A DNA stretch of 64,000 nt from Paraburkholderia atlantica (GTDB taxonomy: Bacteria > Pseudomonadota > Gammaproteobacteria > Burkholderiales > Burkholderiaceae): positions 62,001 to 126,000 of the forward strand of contig NZ_WHNQ01000023.1 of assembly GCF_009362785.1 (NCBI RefSeq), written 5' to 3'. Position 1 is the stretch's first letter. Each line of letters opens with the position of its first letter. A model generated the notes under the pieces. The model searched no databases. It saw only the letters and a list, made by a program, of their open reading frames with translations, and had not been told where the DNA came from. Of this stretch, positions 58,530 to 64,000 are shown one piece after another. Position numbers and translations under genes: made by a program.

Positions 58530-60241
58530 TCGCGTTGCATGATCTGTTGTCGGCCGAAGCCGCGCTTGCCACACCGGTGTGCCGCGACGGCGACATGCTG
58601 CTCGATCGGGCGGCGTTTCGCGCGCGCGTCGCGGGCTTGATCGAGCTCGTGAGTAAGCACGACGCGCCGCGCTGCGCGCTCTGTATCGACGATCCGTTCG
58701 AGTTCGCCTGCGCCTTGTTCGCGCTGTTCGCGTGCGGCAAAGAGCCGGTGATTCCGGCCAATGCAACGCCGGGCTATCTCGCCGATCTCGCGGACGCGTA
58801 CGACTTCATGCTGATGGATGCGGATCTACCGCCGTTCGTCGCATCCACGCCTGCCGTAGCCCACACCTCGTACGCGATCGACCCGCACGCACTGCTCACG
58901 CTCTACACCTCCGGCAGCAGCGGCACACCGAAGCCGATCCGCAAGACACTCGCCCAATTCAACGCCGAAGTCCACACGCTGGAGCAGCAGTGGGGCGCAT
59001 TGATCGGCGACGCGACGATGCTCGCGAGCGTGCCGCATCACCACATCTACGGTCTGCTGTTTCGCGTCTTGTGGCCGCTCGCGGCCTGCCGCGCGTTCGA
59101 TCGCGCGATCTGCATGGAGCCGATGCAGCTGCAAGCGCGCATCGCCCAAGGCGGCGCGACGGCGATCGTGTCGACACCCGCGCAACTGTCGCGCTGGCCC
59201 GCGTTGCCGGGCTTCGCCGCGCTCGCGCCCGCGCCGCGCGCGTTCTTTTCGTCGGGCGGTCCGCTCGCGGCCGATGCCGCGCAACCTTATGCGGCCATCT
59301 ACGGCGCGGCGCCGCTCGAAATCTACGGCAGCACGGAAACCGGCGGCATCGCGTGGCGGCGCCAGGACGAGGGCGACGCGTGGCAGCCGGTCGCCGGCGC
59401 CGAGGTGCGCCGCGACGAAGACGGCGCGCTATGCGTGCGCTCGCCGCATCTCGATCACGACGGCTGGCATCGCACGGGCGACCGCATCGCCTTCGATGCC
59501 GACGGGCGCTTCCATTTGCAAGGGCGGCTCGACCGCGTGCTGAAGCTCGACGGCAAGCGCGTCTCGCTGCCGGAGCTCGAGGCGCGTCTCGCGCTGCATC
59601 CGTATGTCGCGCAGGCCGCGCTGGTGCCGCTCGAAGGCGCGACCCGCGAACGGGTCGGCGCGGTGGTCGCGCTGACCGAAGCGGGCGGCGCGGCATTGCG
59701 CGCCGAAGGCCGTGTCGCGCTCGCGAAGACGCTGCGCCGGCATCTGGCCGATTACTTCGATGCGGTCGTGCTGCCGCGTCACTGGCGCTTTCGCGTGAGC
59801 CTGCCGTTCGACTCGCGCGGCAAGCTGCCCGCGAGCGCGGTCGCGGCCGCGTTCGCGCCGCGCGCCGAGGGTATGGAAGTGCTCGCCGAAACGCGCGTCG
59901 GCGACATGCGCGTCGGCGACATGCGCGTGGGCGACACGCTGCACTACCTGCTGCGCGTGCCGCCGTCACTCGTGCATTTCGCCGGCCACTTTCCGGGGCT
60001 GCCGATTCTGCCTGGCGTCGTGCAGGTCGACTGGGCGGCGCGGCTCGCGGCAGGGTATTGGCCGAGGGTGAGTGAGGTGGCGTCGGTCGATCGGTTGAAG
60101 TTCATGGCACCGGTGTCGCCCGGTGCGGTGCTCGAGCTCACGCTCGCCTACGATGCCGCGCGCCGGCGCGTGCAGTTCGCGTACCGGCTCGATGGACGCG
60201 AATGCGCGTCGGGCGTGCTCGTGCATCGGGAGGACGCGTGA
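58526..60241 (+). CDS. AMP-dependent aryl/acyl-ACP ligase fused to hydroxyacyl-ACP dehydratase (APE cluster)
   Basis: 571 residues. N-terminal ANL adenylation domain (about 1-440): LYTSGSSGTPKPIRKT is the phosphate-binding loop, EIYGSTETGG the A5 motif, GDRIAFDADGRF and the KLDGKRVSLPELEARL lysine region of the mobile lid. C-terminal hotdog dehydratase (about 470-571): FAGHFPGLPILPGVVQVDWA with the His/Gly active-site pattern of FabA/FabZ-like proteins. Expected to load the aromatic starter onto ACP and to dehydrate elongation intermediates. The two domains are joined by a linker with three RVGD(M/T) repeats. Overlaps neighbours at both ends. Confidence 0.88.
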   Translation: MIALHDLLSAEAALATPVCRDGDMLLDRAAFRARVAGLIELVSKHDAPRCALCIDDPFEFACALFALFACGKEPVIPANATPGYLADLADAYDFMLMDADLPPFVASTPAVAHTSYAIDPHALLTLYTSGSSGTPKPIRKTLAQFNAEVHTLEQQWGALIGDATMLASVPHHHIYGLLFRVLWPLAACRAFDRAICMEPMQLQARIAQGGATAIVSTPAQLSRWPALPGFAALAPAPRAFFSSGGPLAADAAQPYAAIYGAAPLEIYGSTETGGIAWRRQDEGDAWQPVAGAEVRRDEDGALCVRSPHLDHDGWHRTGDRIAFDADGRFHLQGRLDRVLKLDGKRVSLPELEARLALHPYVAQAALVPLEGATRERVGAVVALTEAGGAALRAEGRVALAKTLRRHLADYFDAVVLPRHWRFRVSLPFDSRGKLPASAVAAAFAPRAEGMEVLAETRVGDMRVGDMRVGDTLHYLLRVPPSLVHFAGHFPGLPILPGVVQVDWAARLAAGYWPRVSEVASVDRLKFMAPVSPGAVLELTLAYDAARRRVQFAYRLDGRECASGVLVHREDA

Positions 60242-61977
60242 TGAAGTTCGCGCCCTGCATCGTCATTCCGATCTACAACCACAAGGATGCGATCGGCACA
60301 ACCGTCGCGCATCTCGCGGTGCACGGCCTGCCGATCTTCGTCGTCGATGACGGCAGCGACGAGCCGACCCAGCAGGTACTCGCCGCGCTCGCACTGCAAT
60401 ACGCGCAGCAGATGACGCTGCTGCGTCTGCCCGAAAACGGCGGCAAGGGCGCGGCGGTGATGGCGGGCCTGCGCGCAGCGCGCGCCACGGGCTACACGCA
60501 CGCGCTGCAGATCGACGCCGACGGCCAGCACGACGCGAGCGACGTGCCGCGCTTTCTCGATGCCGCGCGCGCCGAACCCGGCGCGGTGATTCTCGGCCGT
60601 CCCGTGTACGACGACAGCGTGCCGAAGGCACGTCTGTACGGCCGCTATCTGACCCACGTGTGGGTGTGGATCGAAACGCTGTCGCTGACGATCCGCGATT
60701 CGATGTGCGGCTTTCGTCTGTATCCGCTCGCGCTCGCGTGCGAGCTGATCGACAGAGTGCGGCTGCCGACGCGCATGGATTTCGACATCGAGATCCTCGT
60801 GCGACTGTACTGGCGGCGCGTCGCGTTCCGCTCGATCCCGACGCGCGTGACTTACGCGGCCGACGGCGTGTCGCATTTCGACGTGCTGTGGGACAACGTG
60901 CGCATCAGCCGCAGCCATACGCGGCTCGTGTTCGGCATGCTGTGGCGTCTGCCGATGCTGCTCGCGCACAAGCTGATGCCGCGCCGTGGCGCGCGCGCCG
61001 ACACAGCGGACGAATCTGCCGATGAACCCCGGCCCGAAGCCTGGTGGCGTATCGCCGAACGCGGCAGCCACCTCGGCATGAGCCTGCTCGCGCTGAGCTG
61101 CAAGCTGTTGGGCCGCCGTTTCACGGCGCTGTGGCTGCATCCGGTCGTCGCGTATTTTCTGCTGACGGGCCGCGCCGCGCGCGTCGCGTCGGACGACTAC
61201 TTCACGCGTCTGAGCGCGGTCGCGCCGTCGGCCGACACGCCGCGTCCGGGCTGGCTGTCCGCGTATCGCCATATGCTCGCGTTCGCGCAGTCGGGCTTCG
61301 ACAAGCTCGCCGCATGGAGCGGACGCGTCAACGACACCGACGTCACGTTCGACGATCCTTCGGCGTTCGAAGCATTGATAGCGAGCGGCAAGGGCGCGCT
61401 CGTGATCGGCGCGCATCTCGGCAATCTGGAGATGGTGCGCGCGCTCGCCGTGCGTGGAGATCACGCAAAGGTCACGGCGGTCGTGTACACCGAGCACGCT
61501 CGCCGCTTCAATCAGGTGCTGGCGTCGTCCAATCGCGACTTCGCGCGGCATCTGCTCGAAGTCGGCGACTTCGGTCCCGAGACCGCGGTGTTGATGCAGC
61601 AGCGCATCGACGCGGGCGAGCTGCTGGTGATCGTCGGCGATCGGGTACCTGTGCGCGAAGCGGGCCGCACCACCGACGCGCAGTTCCTCGGCGCGAGCGC
61701 GCCGTTCGCGCAAGGGCCCTACGTGCTCGCGCATGCGCTCGGCTGTCCGGTTTACCTGTTCTTCTGCCTGAAGGAACGCGACGGCTATCGCATGTACTTC
61801 GAGCCGTTCGCCGAGCGAATCGAGCTGCCGCGCCGCGAACGCGCGCAGCATCTGGCCGCGTGGGCACAACGCTACGCGCTGCGGCTCGAACACTATTGCC
61901 GCAAGGCCCCTTATCAATGGTTCAACTTCTTCGATTTCTGGGCCAGCCCCAAGCGAGGCGCGAATGGCCGAACATGA
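60241..61977 (+). CDS. Family 2 glycosyltransferase fused to LPLAT-like acyltransferase (APE cluster)
   Basis: 578 residues. N-terminal GT2 domain (about 1-240): CIVIPIYNHKDAIG, VVDDGSDE and the DxD-type QIDADGQHDASD, with DSMCGFRLYPLA. C-terminal LpxL/HtrB-like acyltransferase (about 285-578) with the HX4E motif in VIGAHLGNLEMVRAL and later GDRVPVREAGR. It probably builds and acylates the lipid-sugar anchor of the aryl polyene. The stop/start junction with the preceding gene shares one base, and its end overlaps the ammonia-lyase gene by 14 bases. Confidence 0.9.
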   Translation: MKFAPCIVIPIYNHKDAIGTTVAHLAVHGLPIFVVDDGSDEPTQQVLAALALQYAQQMTLLRLPENGGKGAAVMAGLRAARATGYTHALQIDADGQHDASDVPRFLDAARAEPGAVILGRPVYDDSVPKARLYGRYLTHVWVWIETLSLTIRDSMCGFRLYPLALACELIDRVRLPTRMDFDIEILVRLYWRRVAFRSIPTRVTYAADGVSHFDVLWDNVRISRSHTRLVFGMLWRLPMLLAHKLMPRRGARADTADESADEPRPEAWWRIAERGSHLGMSLLALSCKLLGRRFTALWLHPVVAYFLLTGRAARVASDDYFTRLSAVAPSADTPRPGWLSAYRHMLAFAQSGFDKLAAWSGRVNDTDVTFDDPSAFEALIASGKGALVIGAHLGNLEMVRALAVRGDHAKVTAVVYTEHARRFNQVLASSNRDFARHLLEVGDFGPETAVLMQQRIDAGELLVIVGDRVPVREAGRTTDAQFLGASAPFAQGPYVLAHALGCPVYLFFCLKERDGYRMYFEPFAERIELPRRERAQHLAAWAQRYALRLEHYCRKAPYQWFNFFDFWASPKRGANGRT

Positions 61978-63589
61978 TCTGAACGAGGTGCAACGCGCAC
62001 GTGTTGTTGCGAATACTGCCGCGAAGGTGGAGGCCGGCTGCGCGCCCGTCGTCGTCGGCGCGCGCCGACTGAAGATCGAAGAGGTCGTCGCGATTGCACG
62101 CCAGCGTGCGCCGGTCGCGCTGAGCGACGATCCCGCATGGCGTGCGCGCATCGAGCGCGGCGCGGCGTTTCTGCGCCGCCAGTTGGCGGCCGGCGCGACC
62201 GTGTACGGCGTCAACACCGGTTATGGCGACGCCTGCGTGGTCGAGGTGCCGATGGCGCTCGTCGACGCATTGCCGCTGCAACTGACGCGTTATCACGGCT
62301 GCGGCATGGGCGCGTATCTCGACGACGCGCAGACCCTCGCGGTGATCGCCGCGCGTCTGAATTCGCTCGCGTATGGCTTTTCGGGCGTGCGCACGGTGCT
62401 GCTCGAACGCCTCGCGGCGTTGATCAATCATCGCGTGTTGCCGCGCATTCCGTCCGAGGGCTCGGTCGGCGCGAGCGGCGATCTGACGCCGCTGTCGTAC
62501 GTGGCGGCGGCGCTCGCGGGAGAGCGCGACGTGCAGTACGCCGGTACGTTGCGCGCGGCGCGCGACGTGTGGGCCGAGCTTGGTGTCGAGCCGCTGACGC
62601 TCGCGCCGAAGGAAGGCCTCGCGCTGATGAACGGCACCGCCGTGATGACGGGTCTCGCGTGTCTCGCGGTAGAGCGCACGGAGCACCTGACGCGGCTTGC
62701 CGCTCGTTTGACCGCGCTGGCGACCGTCGCGCTCGACGGACGCGCCGCGCACTTCGACGCGACGCTGTTCGACGTGAAGCCGCACGCGGGCCAGGCCGAA
62801 GCGGCCGGGTGGATTCGCGCCGATCTGGCCGGCCGCGCCGACACGCCGGGGCATCGTCTGCAGGACCGCTATTCGATTCGCTGCGCGCCGCATGTGATCG
62901 GCGTCGCACGCGATGCGCTCGGCTGGGTGCGCCGCGACGTCGAAAACGAGCTGAACAGCGCGAACGACAATCCGCTCATCGATCCCGACAACGAACGCAT
63001 TTTGCACGGCGGCAATTTTTATGGCGGCCATATCGCCTTCGCGATGGATGCGCTGAAGGTCGCCGTCGCCAATCTGGCGGATCTGATGGACCGGCAGCTT
63101 GCGCTGCTGGTCGATGTCAACTTCAACAACGGCTTGCCGCGCAATCTGTCGGGCGCGGCGCCCGAACGCGCGGCGATCAATCATGGCTTCAAGGCCGTGC
63201 AGATTTCGTCGTCCGCATGGACCGCCGAGGCGCTGAAGAACACGATGCCCGCGAGCGTGTTTTCGCGCTCGACCGAGGCGCACAACCAGGACAAGGTCAG
63301 CATGGGCACGATCGCCGCGCGCGACTGCCTGCGCGTGCTCGAATTGACGGAGCAGGTCGCCGCCGCGCACACGCTCGCGACGGTGCAGGCCGTGCAGTTG
63401 CGCTTGCGGATCGACAGCGCGACGCCGGTGCCCGCGCCGCTGCGCGCATTTGTCGACGACGTGGGGGCGCATTCGCCGTTCGTCGACGAGGACCGCGCGC
63501 TCGAAGGCGAGCTGCGCGCGCTCACTGCGCGCATTGCCGCGTGCGAACTGCTGGACATGATCGACGATCAACAAGGAATCAATCTATGA
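61964..63589 (+). CDS. Aromatic amino acid ammonia-lyase (HAL/PAL/TAL family, APE cluster)
   Basis: 541 residues. The MIO cofactor forms from Ala-Ser-Gly in GSVGASGDLTPLSYVAA (about 167-183). Catalytic Tyr is in YGVNTGYGDACV; NSANDNPLIDP is the second conserved loop. The substrate-selectivity site reads LQLTRYHGCGMG, with His as in tyrosine-acting enzymes rather than the Phe-Leu of plant PAL, so tyrosine or histidine are more likely than phenylalanine. In APE clusters it is thought to supply an aryl precursor such as 4-coumarate. Its stop overlaps the thioesterase start. Confidence 0.9.
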   Translation: MAEHDLNEVQRARVVANTAAKVEAGCAPVVVGARRLKIEEVVAIARQRAPVALSDDPAWRARIERGAAFLRRQLAAGATVYGVNTGYGDACVVEVPMALVDALPLQLTRYHGCGMGAYLDDAQTLAVIAARLNSLAYGFSGVRTVLLERLAALINHRVLPRIPSEGSVGASGDLTPLSYVAAALAGERDVQYAGTLRAARDVWAELGVEPLTLAPKEGLALMNGTAVMTGLACLAVERTEHLTRLAARLTALATVALDGRAAHFDATLFDVKPHAGQAEAAGWIRADLAGRADTPGHRLQDRYSIRCAPHVIGVARDALGWVRRDVENELNSANDNPLIDPDNERILHGGNFYGGHIAFAMDALKVAVANLADLMDRQLALLVDVNFNNGLPRNLSGAAPERAAINHGFKAVQISSSAWTAEALKNTMPASVFSRSTEAHNQDKVSMGTIAARDCLRVLELTEQVAAAHTLATVQAVQLRLRIDSATPVPAPLRAFVDDVGAHSPFVDEDRALEGELRALTARIAACELLDMIDDQQGINL

Positions 63590-64000
63590 GCGAGCCCGGG
63601 AAAACGCAGCACGTGCTCGCCGCGAGCGCGACCGTCGAAGTGCCGTTTCACGACGTCGACGCGATGAACGTGTGCTGGCACGGCAACTATCTGAAGTACT
63701 TCGAGTTGGGCCGCGCGGCGCTGTTGCGCGCGTTCGACTACGACTATCGCCAGATGCGGGCGTCCGGCTATCTGTGGCCGATCGTCGAGGCGCATCTGAA
63801 GTACGTGCGGCCCGCCTTGTACGGACAGAAGCTCGAAGTGCGCGCGGAACTGCTCGAATACGAAAACCGCCTGAAAATAGGCTATGAAATCGTCGATTGC
63901 GCATCGGGCGCGCGGCTCACGAAGGGCTATACGATCCAGGTCGCCGTCGATGCCGCCACCGAGGAATTGCAGTTCGTGTCGCCGCAGGTCGTATTCGAAA
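63586..64000 (+). CDS. 4-hydroxybenzoyl-CoA thioesterase-like protein (APE cluster), 5' part
   Basis: 138 residues visible, cut by the window end. Hotdog-fold thioesterase: VPFHDVDAMNVCWHGNYLKY has the catalytic Asp and the HGNY motif of the YbgC/4HBT group; YLWPIVEAHLKYVRPALYGQ follows. The ATG overlaps the ammonia-lyase stop (ATGA, 63586-63589). Expected role in the APE pathway is release or editing of acyl-ACP intermediates. No stop codon reached by base 64000. Confidence 0.9.
   Translation, partial: MSEPGKTQHVLAASATVEVPFHDVDAMNVCWHGNYLKYFELGRAALLRAFDYDYRQMRASGYLWPIVEAHLKYVRPALYGQKLEVRAELLEYENRLKIGYEIVDCASGARLTKGYTIQVAVDAATEELQFVSPQVVFE

Noticed and set aside
60148..63574. Two long minus-strand frames opposite the glycosyltransferase and ammonia-lyase genes
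   Set aside because: Shadow frames; the plus-strand genes carry clear active-site motifs and tight operon overlaps.
1..64000. CRISPR arrays, rRNA genes and complete insertion sequences
   Set aside because: No regularly spaced repeats, no rRNA sequence and no transposase gene were seen; the only mobile-element trace is the broken integrase at 32783.

Overview
The window is about 64 kb of GC-rich (roughly 65%) chromosome from a member of the Burkholderiales, most likely Paraburkholderia or a close relative. The evidence is gene content and protein style: a Burkholderia-type OmpC-like porin, a catBCA operon, the hemL/rib/nusB/ubiD neighbourhood, a SpoT-type (p)ppGpp enzyme next to rpoZ, gmk and rph, and an aryl-polyene (APE) cluster at the right end. 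The genus is inferred; no rRNA is present.

Left part (1-15.9 kb): the 3' end of uppP, trmB, a tRNA-Gly(CCC), a chemotaxis receptor, yggT, a DUF2520 dehydrogenase-like gene, small and proline-rich secreted proteins, a PLP serine/threonine dehydratase, a LysE exporter, ubiD, a lytic transglycosylase behind a highly structured leader (possible small RNA), an aminotransferase, and nusB-ribH-ribBX. The GTP cyclohydrolase half of RibBX lacks the zinc cysteines.

Middle (16-26.5 kb) is an accessory block lying between two parts of what is usually one riboflavin gene cluster. It holds (i) a four-gene operon (mandelate-racemase-like enolase, internally duplicated membrane protein, gluconate-dehydrogenase-subunit-3-like protein, GMC oxidoreductase) ending in a truncated VOC gene; (ii) catBCA for catechol ortho-cleavage, with a CatR-like operator but no adjacent catR; and (iii) an overlapping pair of dynamin-like GTPases. 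Then ribE, ribD and hemL follow on the minus strand.

30-34 kb: an EVE-like protein, a Bcr/CflA efflux pump, RidA, and a small lower-GC remnant island at the 3' end of tRNA-Ser(UGA) with a broken integrase, an orphan toxin tip and a DUF4279 immunity-like gene. 34-43 kb is conserved housekeeping: hemW-rdgB-rph (minus) divergent from yicC-gmk-rpoZ-spoT (plus), two identical tRNA-Arg(ACG), greB.

43-55 kb: porin, a strong candidate small RNA divergent from it, a cold-shock protein with a long leader, an exonuclease/GIY-YIG fusion, a secreted chorismate mutase, tRNA-Thr(CGT), fbp, pepN, a DUF4136 lipoprotein, and a UPF0016/GDT1 cation exporter under a yybP-ykoY (Mn2+) riboswitch. 55.8-64 kb is the start of an APE pigment operon with tightly overlapping genes: chain-length-factor-like KS, acyltransferase, two ACPs, a COG4648 membrane protein, a ligase-dehydratase fusion, a glycosyltransferase-acyltransferase fusion, an aromatic ammonia-lyase and a thioesterase cut by the window edge.
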